Positions 10,584 through 21,437 of a stretch of 31,142 nt of DNA are shown in pieces. A program made the translations under genes and the position numbers. The DNA is from Tetmemena sp. SeJ-2015 (lineage: Eukaryota > Ciliophora > Spirotrichea > Sporadotrichida > Oxytrichidae), in the NCBI GenBank assembly GCA_027382625.1, contig JAJKFJ010020631.1, positions 1-31,142 of the forward strand, given 5' to 3'. Each line of letters starts with the position of its first letter. Position 1 is the first letter of the stretch. The notes beneath the pieces are model-generated. The model was not told the origin of the DNA. It was given only the letters and a program-made list of their open reading frames with translations, and did no database searches.

Positions 10584-12004
10584 TCATGAATGTCTCCTCT
10601 TAAAATATAAGATCTATAAGTTGAGACAATCTTTTCTCTTGAAATCTATTGCGTATGAATAGTAAATAAATGAGAGAGGAATATTTGAGTCTATATCGTA
10701 AATAGTCTAGTCCGCTCCTCTTTCAATAAGAATTTGGGCAAGAGTAGTCAAACCATGCATCATAGCTAAATGAAGAGGAGTTCTCCCAAGTCTGTCTCTT
10801 GCATTTATGTTGATTGTTGGTATCTTCTTGAGTTGATGATAGTCTTCTTCACTATCCTCACTTTCCTTATTTGCATCGTCCTACTCTCCATTTCCTTGAG
10901 CTTTAGCTAAAGCTTTTTACTATATCTCCAAAATCAAAGGCTGATTATATTCTTGGGCTAATTATGCTTCACTATCTACGTGATTTAAAAGCTCAATAAT
11001 GCAGTTCTCCGCACTCAATAATAAATTATAAGAACAATTATTTATTAATCTTTAATAAGATATAGCATTTTAGTATAAAGATTCAAACAGAATAACCTCA
11101 TTTATTATTTTGTATGCAAAATACTTAAAATTTTAAAATTTAAAATGATAATCTTTTTATATTATAACTATATATTTTTCGTTGTATAATTGAGTATAAC
11201 TATATATGTTATAATTTAATTTAAGTTTAGAAACTCTTTTTGAAATCAGGAAATCCTGCGAGAGCAAGTGCAAGATGCAAAGTGTAATTTCCATCCAAGC
11301 AAAATCCATCAAAGTTCTACTTCCCAAAGTTTCCGCAAATGTAATCGGAGTACTTCCTCAGCACATATTTAAGGAGTTCACTTCCTGCGTTCAAAAGAAT
11401 ATGATGGAGGATAAGTTTGCCCTCTGGGTCAGGCTTGCTGAAGTCTAAAAATAATTAGCAAAATGAATTTAGAAGATTTTTTCCACCGCAAAAATTAATT
11501 TATAAAGATATTGATTAGCTTACATCTTCCTTGCTTTTATAACTTTGGTTCATTAGCTATTATCTTCTTAAACAGAACTACGTTGCCTTCTTTTGCGGCT
11601 TTGTACAGTTACCTTCGAATCTTAAAGTTAATTTGTATAATTAATATTTTATAATCGCTTGCTCATCCATCTCTATGAAGTAGTTCTCTGATTAATAAAA
11701 ATATTGGTGAAAATATCCTAGTCCATCCTCACCATTCTGATTATTCAATATCTTGAATATCTTGCACCTCAGAGGGTTATTTCTCCTCCTCCTAAAATTT
11801 TTAAGTAAGTAAAGATTTGCTTGGTTCAATTGAGCTTACTTGGCCATTCTAATTAAACATGCATAATTTATAAAGGTATTCTGAGAAGCAATTTCATGAT
11901 TTTATGAAAGAGTCACGAAGTCTAAAATATAAATAATAATCTATTTGAGATTCTTCCTGGCCTGCTGCTGATTGCTGAGGCAGATTATCACTTTCATTCA
12001 TCAT
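10584..12004 (-). CDS. Ankyrin-repeat protein
   Basis: Begins MMNESDNLPQQSAAGQ at 12004 and ends at TGA 10584. Ankyrin-type helical pairs appear in linear order: LYKAAKEGNVVLFKKII (about 11560-11620), GNYTLHLALALAGFPDF (about 11240-11300) and RDRLGRTPLHLAMMHGL followed by LIERGADQTIYD (about 10700-10810). An acidic Gln/Glu linker (about 10830-10930) separates the last two. AT-rich insertions at about 11020-11235, 11450-11550 and 11640-11700 must be removed to join the segments; I did not fix their pointers. Repeat number and partner are unknown. Ankyrin proteins mediate protein binding. Confidence 0.75.
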
Positions 12005-12450
12005 TTTCGCTAATTATTTTGCAATTTATAATAATCTAAGATAATTACAGAAATTATCAAGAAGAAATAACAATAATTTATTTTTAATTAAAAATGGAGA
12101 AGCCCATGTTTAATAGTTTTCTAAACTTTTATTTAATTTGAAAGAGATATCATGAAAATTTAATTTGGACTTATCCTAAAAGAAGATCCACTTAGAAGCA
12201 AAGTTTATATTATAAATTATTAATCTGTAAGCAAATTTTATTAATTTATAGCAACTCAATTTTTTTAAAAAGTTAAAATAATTGTAAATTATGACATAAT
12301 TTAGTAGGGAATGAAAATTTATTCTTTAAAAGGAGTTATAAATAAATAAGTTTTTACAAATACAAAATGTTTTAGTAAACTAGTTAGAGAGATGAACTCC
12401 GGATTAATAGATTAATGTTCTTTAGATTTGCACAAAAGCTTCTATAATAA
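12005..12450. other. AT-rich intergenic spacer
   Basis: About 445 bp of low-GC sequence upstream of the ankyrin gene and downstream of the next minus-strand gene. No coding or RNA signal seen. Confidence 0.5.
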
Positions 12451-13290
12451 TCATTCTTGATTTACTTCCTTATTGAAAAATTTGAGAACTGCTTAACTTT
12501 GATCATGGAAAAGACCAATTCTCACAATGACTTCTTGATTTTAATCTTTGAGATAAGCTTAATAAGCCTTATAAAACTGTCTATATAGGAAGCAGTGAAA
12601 CTTTAACTTAGGAACTTTAAATTAATCAGTTATGTTGCCTTCTTCATCCATCAGGTGCATTTAATAATTTGAAGATAAATAATTTTGTATCCAGCATATT
12701 TCAAGTCAAACTCTTGTTCATCAATAAATTAGTATCTTTAAATTAAACTAGCCTCTTACTCTTCTAGTTGAAACTAATAATCTGCTTTGGATAGAGTAGC
12801 TTATAGCTTTTTGTTCTCCTTTTTTTATTCCTGAATGGCTTCTCGACCCTCCTCTAGATCGATGAGAGTGAAATATGTGTAAGTGACTTTTGGTCTTTTA
12901 ATAAGTTTAGTTATGTTGAGAGTCTAAGTCTGCTTAAAGCCATTAAATATGTCAACTCCTGTTATATGGCCCAACACTTTTTGACGTTTATATTTGTAGT
13001 ATAATTGAGATTCTATGTAAATGCACAGTTTATCATTGATCAGTAGTTCACTTTCAAATTTTTTCAAGCTTTCATAGCATGACAAGTACCAATTAACCTT
13101 GGGATTATTATCTTCAAATTAGATCGTCTCCAAGTCATCTTCAAATTCATAAATCTAAGTGTTCTTAAAACGATCAGGGTCACACATAGGATCTTTAGGG
13201 TAAGGTTTGCCATTAAATTCCGCCCATTCGGAGTTCTCTATTTCTTTTTTGTTTGTTTTTTACATTATTTTCTGACGAATTAATCCCCAT
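12451..13290 (-). CDS. Unrecognised coiled-coil protein
   Basis: An almost uninterrupted reading (TAA/TAG as Gln) runs from about 13230 to the TGA at 12451. It contains WAEFNGKPYPKDPMCDPDRF, then an aromatic/charged part (VNWYLSCYESLKKFESELL), then a long Glu/Gln/Lys helix (EQKKENKKLQATLSKADYQF), and ends FHDQSQAVLKFFNKEVNQE. One IES with AAAT pointers (12659/12682) must be removed to join KYAGYK to MHLMDEEGNI. The start is uncertain: ATG 13290 is in view but needs a small intron or IES near 13235-13265 to enter the main frame. I do not recognise the family. Confidence 0.6.
12659..12685 (-). other. IES with AAAT pointers, 23 bp removed
   Basis: Minus-strand AAAT at 12685-12682 and 12662-12659 flank an A/T insert. 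Excision yields TAC AAA ATG CAC CTG ATG, linking two long open segments. Confidence 0.7.
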
Positions 13291-13674
13291 TTTTCAAAAT
13301 CTTAATTAAATTAGAAGCATCCAATCAAATTTAAGATTCCCTAATCTCATGAAAGATAGCGAATATGTTGGCAGAAGTTGAAATATAGATAGTTTACTCG
13401 TTTGCTGACATAAGTTAATCAGAGGCAGCGTTAGAATATTAATTAACACTCCTACCTTTCATCATTAAACACACTTTATTTAATTATAAATTAAATTGAA
13501 ATTCAGTTTTGCGTTGTGATACCTAAAAAGTAAATTAGGCCAAGAGTGATTTTTAATGTTATAAAAAGGACTAATAATTAAAAAAAAAGTTTAATTTTGT
13601 TCGAAAAATTAATTGGCATCCATTTTTTCTTTTCCCAGATATATATTAGATCTAGTAAAATTTATTTAATTAAA
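13291..13674. other. Divergent intergenic region
   Basis: About 385 bp between two divergent starts (minus-strand coiled-coil gene and plus-strand receptor-kinase). It presumably contains both promoters and the ends of two macronuclear chromosomes, but no motif can be assigned. Confidence 0.4.
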
Positions 13675-15718
13675 ATGGAAGGAAGTCTCTCTTAAATGCT
13701 ACAAACAGCACCTTAGAATAATCCTCAAAGACAAGAAGAGCTGTTAGATATCTTCTCTACTAATGCAGAGATACTTTAAGAAGACAAACCCTACAAAGCA
13801 AATGTCAACCTCTAGCTAGATGAGTGGATGCAAACTTCCATATAAAATTTAATTTTATTAAATCAACTTGCATTATTGCAGCTTCGATTACAGGACTGAC
13901 TCTCGCTTTGTTCACTTTTGTTTTTTAACTGAAGCATCCTAAATCCAGGTGAGCCACATTATTGTTGTTTACAGTATTTGTGATAGGCGGAACATGGGCA
14001 GATTCTTTTTGATTATTTTGGCTTTGCAGTCGTTTGACAAATTCAATGCTCTAATCTAGCAGTTGTATATCAAAGACCTCTCATTACCCTATTTCGAGTT
14101 GATGCATCACATTGATCCTCCATCGCCAGAGACAATTGCTTGCTCAATTCTTGGTTGCATTTCCTGTTTTTGTGATTACATGTCTCAGTTCTACGCACTC
14201 TGGTTTGCAGTGCTGATTCAGCAAGTCATTAAAGATCCCATTCACAAGCTCCAGAAACTCATTTGCTTCTTTCACATATTCACACTCAGTATCTCTCTCG
14301 GTCTCACATTTAGTAAAAAGTAATAATTATATTTGTGATGTCGGCGTTCAATTAATTTGGAGTGCAGGTAAATTACTTTTTCGAATTTATTTAGAATAGG
14401 AAAACTTGTAATGTGGAGTGATGTTCACACCTGGCTTCGATGATGACATTCTTCTCTGTTTACCATTCATATTGGTGCCTCTGCAAATATTTTTCATAAG
14501 CAAAATTGTCAAGCAAATATAAGTGTATAATATTTTAAACTCCTTTCATTATAAGACAGTCTGTAAGATTAAAGAGTTAGTTTGATTGTGAAAATAGTTG
14601 AAACGATTTGTGAGGAAGTACTCAGCATATGTAACTTTCCTTATGTCTATGCAGTGCATGGAAGTTCTGATAGTTGTCTTTGGGGCGGGCAACGATAACT
14701 ATTTTTCCCCTAATGGAGAAGATGGGTTTAAGTGGATGAGGTATGTGTATATCATACTAGATCACTCCACCTATTTCTGCCTCATTTTCTGCACTTTGGC
14801 AGAGCCAGTCTTTTTCAAGAAGGTGTCCGGTCTTTTCAGTTGCTGCTAAAAGAAGAAGCCCTAAATTCGTAAGTCTGGATCAGCCAAGGAAATTCCTTTT
14901 CTCTAAAAGAGCGATTCAATAGCCAGAAGGTTCGAAGGATCTGATAAGTAGAAGTCTAAGGGAGATCTCTTGGGTGAATCAGGAGATGACTCTAGTTACA
15001 TGATGTTCCAATCAGAGATCAAACGCCAGGGTTCTGAGAGTGATGATGAGGAAGAAGATTTTGAGAACGGTGATAACAAAAAAGAAGGCACGGAGCTGGA
15101 GATACTTGACAACTAGCAACTCGAAAACATGATCCAAGACGCCTATGCTAACTTCAATGAGCAGTTCAACCATATGTCCATCAAGCAGAAGACAAACTTC
15201 TTTGTAAGCGATAATCAATAGTTCTAAACTTATTATAGATCATAAACACTGTACTAATGAGCATATGCCACTGCTTGATTAGTGGCTACGAAAAAGAGTT
15301 GGAGGAAGGCAAGGGACTCATCAAAGGTCTTAATATTGGAGTTATTAAGAAGGCTATAAGATATCAATTGTAAGTTTATCAGCTTTTAAAAATTGTTTTA
15401 GAGGGAGTGGAGATGTTAATCACATAATGGACATGTCTGAGTTCTACAAAAAGAATGAAGACTTGTGTGTCTCAGATGTTACTAGTAAGATAGAATTAGT
15501 TTAAACTGTATAGATGGAAAAAGAGTTCAAATCAAGATCACTGAGTATGATCCAGAGATTTGCAAGACGATCAAGAGAAAGTCTGGATTCGATGATCAGT
15601 TCATGATTAAGTCCTTCGCTCCTAAAGCCAACCATATTCAAATGACCAGGTTCTAGATTGGTTCTGGAAAGTCTGACAGCTTTTTCTTCTATACAGCTAA
15701 CAATCAGTTCATAATAAA
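13675..15718 (+). CDS. GPCR-PIP kinase, N-terminal block (seven-helix receptor plus start of kinase)
   Basis: Starts MEGSLSQMLQTAP at 13675. Hydrophobic helices fit a seven-span receptor: IIAASITGLTLALFTFVF, RFFLIILALQ, GCISCFCDYMSQFYALWFA, LICFFHIFTLSISLGL, ILLCLPFILVPLQIFFI, YVTFLMSMQCMEVLIVVFGA and YVYIILDHSTYFCLIFC. An acidic Ser-rich linker follows (about 14860-15200), then the kinase opening GSGKSDSFFFYTANNQFIIK at about 15660-15718. Small introns (for example 15205-15239 and 15371-15402) and IESs with CAT and ATTT pointers interrupt it. The kinase stops abruptly after the ATP-binding Lys; the rest lies inverted downstream. Receptor-PIP-kinase fusions are known from Dictyostelium (RpkA) and oomycetes, where they are thought to couple sensing to phosphoinositide synthesis. 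Confidence 0.85.
13839..13873 (+). other. IES with CAT pointers, 32 bp removed
   Basis: CAT at 13839-13841 and 13871-13873 flank an A/T-rich insert. Excision joins WMQTS to IIAASITGLT, entering the first membrane helix in frame. Confidence 0.75.
14308..14334 (+). other. IES with ATTT pointers, 23 bp removed
   Basis: ATTT at 14308-14311 and 14331-14334 bound an A/T-rich insert after ISLGLT. Removal, with a 32-nt intron at about 14367-14398, yields LTFVMSAFNQFGVQENLQCG, leading into the fifth helix. Confidence 0.65.
15706..15718 (+). repeat. 13-bp pointer at the scrambling junction, plus-strand copy
   Basis: AGTTCATAATAAA. It encodes the end of NNQFIIK, the strand bearing the ATP-binding Lys. 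The reverse complement occurs at 17093-17105. Bases after the pointer (15719 on) run into non-conserved sequence. Confidence 0.88.
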
Positions 15719-15824
15719 ATCCCAGAAAATGATTCAATCCAAATAACTTAATTTAATCAGTAGTTGAATTATTATATAGATCAGAGTAAAATTTATAGCA
15801 TCTAAGAACATTTAAAAGGAGAAG

Positions 15825-17105
15825 TCATTGCTTATTCTTTTATTCTTTCTTTTTGCTTGGAGACTTAGCAGTGCTGCTTATTGAAATGCTTTCATTCTTC
15901 TTTTCAATTTCATACTCTGGGTAAACTCTGCCCTCTGATTTGAATAAGTTTTCTGCCATGAAGGAGTAGAAGCGGTCACCATAGGTGGCAGGATCTACGC
16001 AAGAGAAGCAGTTAGGAGGCTTACTCTTGAAACGATAGCGAAGGTATTTGGTTTCTAGCTTTTTCTTTGAGGAGTAGAGCTGAAGGAAATCAATGACTCC
16101 CAAACGATAGTAGACATTTGGGTTAGTGACTGATCTGTACTAGATGAAGTCTTTGGTCTTTGGAATATTTGAGATCATTGACTTTCTAAATTATTGAATA
16201 AAATTTTTTATATTGATTCTGTCGTTGTTATTCGAAGAAGTGCCGCCTTCACTACTTCTAAATTGGAATTGATCATCATTGCAAGGATGGTTGGAGGAAT
16301 AGTGTGCACTTCCTCTTCCACCCACAATTGCGTCTATCATACTGACTCTCGAGGGCTTGAAATCTTGTTCGTTCTGAGGAGTATCTAGCAAGGGATTTTA
16401 AGCAGTGGGTAATCCAAACTTCTCCCTGTGAGGCTCTGGAATTTCTTCTATCTAAACATATTTATAAAGTAAAGATATCTTGATCTCATCAAGACCTTCT
16501 CCATCTCGATCTATGTACATGGCTACTCCGTCATGCTATCTTCTATTAGAAACAGAGCGACCACCTTCATTGATTTTGTGACTCTTCATCAAGCTCTCTC
16601 TCCCTCTTGAAAAAGATTATTAAACTAAGAAACTTAATGAGATGAAAAATAAATTAATTCATATTGTTTAGGAGTGAATAGTCCATGAGATGGCAGCTTT
16701 TCAAGAACTCCTTGTCTTTGTGGAGCCTTAAAAGGAAATCCTTTTAGAGTGGAGTGTCAAAGGAGAGGAAGTTTTGAGGATCTATGAGCAAGTTCAAATC
16801 CTTTCTGACTGATCTGGCACTCTTGACTTTCTTGGTGATTCTTCGGTGGGTGCTTCCCTTCAAATCATAGATAGTTAAATAAATATTGAAGATGCTAGTG
16901 ACTTCTTCGATGAAATCACCCATGAGGTTATCCATAATGACTATGGAAATAGGCTTCATGAACTTAATCTTGACAGTGAATACTCCATAGAAGCGAGCGA
17001 GTAGGGATCGAGGGTTCTTGGAAATGTGAGTTTGATACTTTTCAAGCACTCCCTTCTTCACTAACAGATTTAGCTCGTCCACTTTCAATGTCTTTATTAT
17101 GAACT
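15825..17105 (-). CDS. GPCR-PIP kinase, C-terminal kinase block in inverted orientation
   Basis: From the pointer at 17105 the minus strand reads FIIKTLKVDELNLLVKKG, then the PIP-kinase core in order: RFYGVFTVK, IVIMDNL, IYDLKGSTHRR, DFLLRLHKDKEFL, HLMDYSLL, GVAMYIDRDGEGLDE, YYRLGVIDFLQLYSSKKKLE and YGDRFYSFMAENLFK. DLKGS, MDYSLL and the IID-like VIDFLQ are family hallmarks. It ends in a Ser/Lys-rich tail at TGA 15825. It has no ATG at its beginning, no Gly-rich loop and no ATP-binding Lys of its own; these lie in the plus-strand block, to which it must be joined after inversion. Internal AT inserts occur (about 16625-16690, after MDYSLL, and near 16185). Confidence 0.88.
17093..17105 (-). 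repeat. 13-bp pointer at the scrambling junction, minus-strand copy
   Basis: Minus strand AGTTCATAATAAA, identical to 15706-15718 on the plus strand. Next bases give AAG ACA TTG AAA (K-T-L-K), so joining the two copies gives QFIIKTLK, the expected PIP-kinase sequence. Confidence 0.88.
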
Positions 17106-17235
17106 CAAGGTAAGTTAAATAAAAAATTTATTTTTCCCTTTTATATAATAAGTTATTTGTAACAACTGAGGGTAATCTAGGAAGAGAATAAGTTACTGTA
17201 GCAAATAAATATTTATAGAAAGTGTTGTTAGATAA

Positions 17236-20200
17236 ATGAGTTACAGAGAATACTATGAATTGGATAAGTTACTGGCCAAACCCAAACCTCAGTACATCTT
17301 TTATCATAATTACTATTTAATGATCAACACAGCAAGGGAACTTTTCCAAAGTCCGCAGTTTCACTTGAAACAAGCCAATCCAATCTAACAGACTTCATTA
17401 TAATTTATTATAAATTATTTTTTACTCCCGTACCCTAATACAAGCAGTAGTCACTCAGCGTCTAAAATAGAGTAAATCAACAAAACCCACAGAGAGCAAT
17501 TACTTAACTCTCAAGTTGTACTATAATATATTCTATGTTTGCATTTTCATTTAAAGCCCTCAAAATTAAAGAAAGATCAACCCCACTAACAATAGAATGC
17601 TGGCATCTCCTTCCTCTTCTAATTAAACTAGGCGGCTTTTTGTGAAAGGAAAAGAATTAGACCCTCAAGAGAGTGAATTTACATACAAGTTGAAGCAGCT
17701 CCCATACAAGATCCATTCTTACAAGAATATGTTCCTGGATAGACAACCTAAGTTTCTTCAAAAGCACAAGCAAAAACAAGTAGAGAAACATGCTATTCCT
17801 AAACAACAAATGTATACTTAAGATTTAAGCTATATAATTATTTGAGAATAACACTGACGATAGCGTAAACTCAAAGGGAAAGGTAAGAATGATAGCATCT
17901 AAATCTATTGATAGTAAAGTAAGAATGATTGGAAGAAGAAAGTAAAGTTGGCAATTTTAAATCGCATTTTAAATTTCCCTTACTAGGAGAGGCTCAAGAA
18001 GAATCAGTCATGAGCATCACTAGCCAATGAGTGCAACCAAGAGAGGCCTTCACAAGGATGGATTCCAGTTCTACCACATGAATACCCATCAGTATCCTAA
18101 CTTCACTATTAGAGAGGAGTCTCCTCTGGTACTTAACTTTTCCTTTTTACCTCTTATAGAAATCAACAATCACCCCTTATGATATAAGAAGTGTTTAATT
18201 TAATGAGTTGAGCCATCTAAGCCCAGGACTAAAGTTTGGGCAAAATAAACTGAAGATACATCCCACTGTCAATGGCTTAGAAAATAAGAAGAGTTCAATT
18301 GACGTCTCTTTGTTAGCTGACTAGAACTTGCATAACTTAAGTAACCAGTTGAACAGCAGTCAGGGTTTTCTTAACAATGGAGGTTCTTAAATAAAGTCAG
18401 GAGTGCCTATTAACATTGACGCAGCCTTGCTGAACGATTAGAGCTTGACTAGGCTAATGCCCAGCTTTGACAACACTATTCCAGTTACTGGTCATAAGGA
18501 TAGCTTACATATTTTAAATTGTTAATTTAACTTTCATGGGAGTGCTATAAGGCTTGAACCTATTGGGGAATCTGGGAATCAACAGTATTTCTTCAACTAG
18601 ATGCTGACTTAAAGAGAGCGGATTAGTCTGCAATCAACCAACTCACTTCAAATTTTAGAACAAGTTTCTCACGGAAAGAGGTCTAATCAGAGTTCATTCA
18701 GACCTAAACTTACTTCAAAACTCAATGATCCAGCTAATAAAATTATTGTTTCAATTGTAATTCTATACTTATTAGATCCAGAAGACTTTAATAAGAGTAA
18801 GAGAAAGAGAAGGGAAGAGGCTGCTTAGCAAGAGCCTCCCTCTCAATTGGAGTACATGGGTATTTTAAACTTAAATTAAAATTTGTTTTATCTCTCAAAG
18901 AATAAATAACCCCAAGCTTGAATAGCTATTGAACTTGAAGCCCATCCTTGAAACCAAATCCTACGACATTTCTTAAATTAAATAGATGCTTTCTACCTTT
19001 AAGAAGTATATTTATTTATTTTTAAAGGACGGTGCTGAAAATAAAGCAGAGAATAAGCTAAAAAGTTTGCGCAACTCTAGTATTTCAAACCCAAATACCA
19101 ATAAATAAGAATCAACACAGTAAGTCAATGCAAGTTAAGAAGGAGGATTCCTGAATCATATCGCTACTAAACCCAAAGCATTAACTTAAGTGCAGAGCTT
19201 TAACACCTCAAGAAGAAATAGTCCCCCCTCTATCCAGTCAACTTCATAAACTGACAAACTAAAGCAAACAAGAAGCAAGATACTTACAAATATGATGGAG
19301 GGCGCTTCTTCCTATCAAGGAGAAATTAAACGTAGTTTAAAAGACTCCTCTTAAAATTAGTATGACTTATTTTTCATGTAACTAGTCATCTAGAGGCTAA
19401 AATATATTACCACAGACTGCCAAGAAGCTGAACAAAGACATTTAAATTATATTAATTTTGGATAGCATTAACTTCAGAGAAGCATCTAATGAAAAGCCAG
19501 ATTATCAGTAGAAGACAAGCTTTAGTTTATATTTATGATGTAATTGAAGAGCATTTAGCAGTCTTCAAAGCATGGGAGGTCTGCTTCCATGACTCAACTC
19601 AGCTTTAGATAGACTCTAAAATAAGAAACTTTACCAGAGAGTATTGATACACTCATGCCCTATCTCAGAGATTCAAAATTTGAAGTCTCATCTTCTAAAG
19701 AGCAGTCGGTTTTAACAGTAACCTAAAATTAGTCTGGATTTAATTTCTTGTTTTATATTTTGAGCCTCATAAAACTACAAGCTTTAAGGAGGGCTTTGGA
19801 AATAAATTCGTTGAGGAGATAACTAGATCCAGATCTTCTCATAGATTTAAAGTTTAAGAACTTAGAGCGTGATTATATATTGCTATTTAACTTGGACTAA
19901 GAGCATATCTTAGATGGATAGTTACCTGCTATAAGAAATGCTAAGTTGTGCAATTTTAATGGGCACTGTTCCTCCCTAACCTTAGAACAAAGTTGACAAA
20001 CTTACTGGAGATAATATTTTATAGCAATATATATTATGAGAAATAAATTTATTTGAATATAATGATAGGGTGAATGATATATCTTTTATAAAAGTATTAA
20101 TTTGAACTTAAAAGAAGAATCTTGTAAATATATTTTTTTAATCTTTCCATTTAGAAGTATTATTAAAAATTGATTTATATTTTTAAGATGAAAAGAAAGT

Positions 20201-20723
20201 GGGTGATTAAGCAACATAACCTTTACAGAATGAAGCTCAGCCAATGAACATTTTGCATTAAGAAAATCAAAGAGAAGCAATCCACCAAACCAAATTATGT
20301 CATTATATAAAATGGTTAAATATTTTTAATTTTCGAATAAGGGTGAGATACTGCCCTTGCTATTGAAACTATAATAAGAAACTAAAAATAATAGAAAAGC
20401 CTCAGCCTCAATGGCTAACTATGATGAACGACAAAAAACTTCTTCCTTCAAAAGTAATTTGATAATCTTATGAATGAATTTTACCACAATTTTCTAATAC
20501 TTTATACTCAACTACTTTAATCCAAAGATATCATTAAAAGAGAAAGAGTGAGTCTAGAAATTTCTGATATTTTTCTCAAAGATTTGCAGGGATGCATGCA
20601 TGGTTCTAGAAATTTCTTCAGGAGGAGGTCAAATATAAATTATCTTTTATTTAGAATGTCAATCTGAGACCCAAAGCAACTTACGAATCACGATAATTAA
20701 GCGAACAAAGAAGAATACACTGA
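17236..20723 (+). CDS. Ser/Asn/Gln-rich protein of unknown function
   Basis: Starts MSYREYYELDKLLAKPKPQY at 17236. It can be followed as a chain of open segments through FTYKLKQLPYKIHSYKNMF (about 17680-17730), HEHHQPMSATKRGLHKDG (about 18020-18060), a long Ser/Asn/Gln-rich stretch (18165-18770), KSKRKRREEAAQQEPP (about 18790-18840), low-complexity parts to about 19980, then GTVPPQPQNKVDKLTGDN, a clear exon pair (NEHFALRKSKRSNPPNQ.. / MGEILPLLLKLQQE) at 20230-20450, and KDLQGCMHGSRNFF near 20580-20620. Introns such as 18131-18161 and 20314-20340 are visible. A TGA at 19994 could instead be the true end, making 20190-20723 a separate small gene. No domain is recognised. Confidence 0.5.
17883..17929 (+). 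repeat. 11-bp direct repeat, possible IES pointer or in-frame duplication
   Basis: GTAAGAATGAT occurs at 17883-17893 and 17919-17929, 36 bp apart. Both copies are read in the same frame (VRMI..VRMI). Either an IES with an 11-bp pointer is present, or the protein carries a 12-residue duplication. Confidence 0.5.
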
Positions 20724-20979
20724 AATTAATGATGGAGAGACAACAAACATTTAGTCAACATTTACAAAATTAACCAATATTCTAGGGTGTTATTTATACA
20801 CAATACATATATTCAGTGAGATCTAATCAAAATCAGTTCCATTTTGTCAAAATATATATGTACCCCCTAAAATTCTTATATCAATCTTATAGTTTGCACT
20901 GCTTAGGCTGGGCATTGGCCTGCTCTTTGCTCTAGTCAATAACTAAGGGATGATATGGGAAATCATCGGCATTAGTTAC

Positions 20980-21437
20980 TCACTTGGCGTCTTCCTCCAC
21001 CTTCTGTTGAGCTTCTTAGTGCTCTTGTGCTCCATGCAATTCTTCTTGAGTAAAACGAACACCTTATTTAAGTTGAGCCTAAGAGGGATGGGGTCTCCCT
21101 TGAACATCTCGAGTGCGATGGGTTCTCCAGAGTCCATGGGCATGGGGATGGCCTCACCCTGGCGCTCATACTTCACATAGACCTTGTGTGGGTACTCTGG
21201 CTGCAGCTTGAGGAGAAAGTTCTCGATGATCTTGCGAGTGTCCTGCTTCTGCTGCTTGGGGAGGATGTTGTGGAGCATCTTCATGCGGGTGTTGATCCAT
21301 GACTGCTTGAGCTTGATCTCCTGGTCTAGCTCCATAATCTCCTCCATGAGTTTCATGACAGTCAACTCCTCCAGTCCGACTTGGTCTCCCTGGTTGAAGC
21401 TGTTGCCTCGTTCTCTCTTGCCTGAAGTGGAATCCAT
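20980..21437 (-). CDS. Small charged protein of unknown function
   Basis: About 140 residues, starting MDSTSGKRERGNSFNQ at 21437, with a helical middle (LEELTVMKLMEEIMELDQEI) and an acidic helical end (QEAQQKVEEDAK) at TGA 20980. GC content is clearly higher than its surroundings. Read straight, the frame runs on into a basic, unlikely tail. Removing an 11-bp IES with CTTA pointers switches it to the acidic C-terminus and the stop. The ATG is 257 bp from the divergent ATG at 21695. No family recognised. Confidence 0.7.
21069..21083 (-). other. Very short IES with CTTA pointers, 11 bp removed
   Basis: Minus-strand CTTA at 21083-21080 and 21072-21069. Excision gives GDPIPLKQGVRFTQEELHGA and an acidic C-terminus ending at TGA 20980. 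Without it, a basic tail with no conserved look continues well past that point. Confidence 0.6.

Noticed and set aside
13930..14035. A reading of the second receptor helix with TGA as Trp (ATLLLFTVFVIGGTWADSF)
   Set aside because: It needs two in-frame TGAs and then a frame change. A 26-nt GT..AG intron at about 13948-13973 gives one continuous frame (RFFLIILALQSFDKFNALIQ) without either. Kept only as an alternative.
15719..15737. Continuation of the plus-strand kinase frame past the 13-bp pointer (KSQKMIQSK)
   Set aside because: It diverges from PIP kinases immediately after the Lys and runs into AT-rich sequence, while the inverted block continues the family sequence exactly. It is read-through of non-gene DNA.
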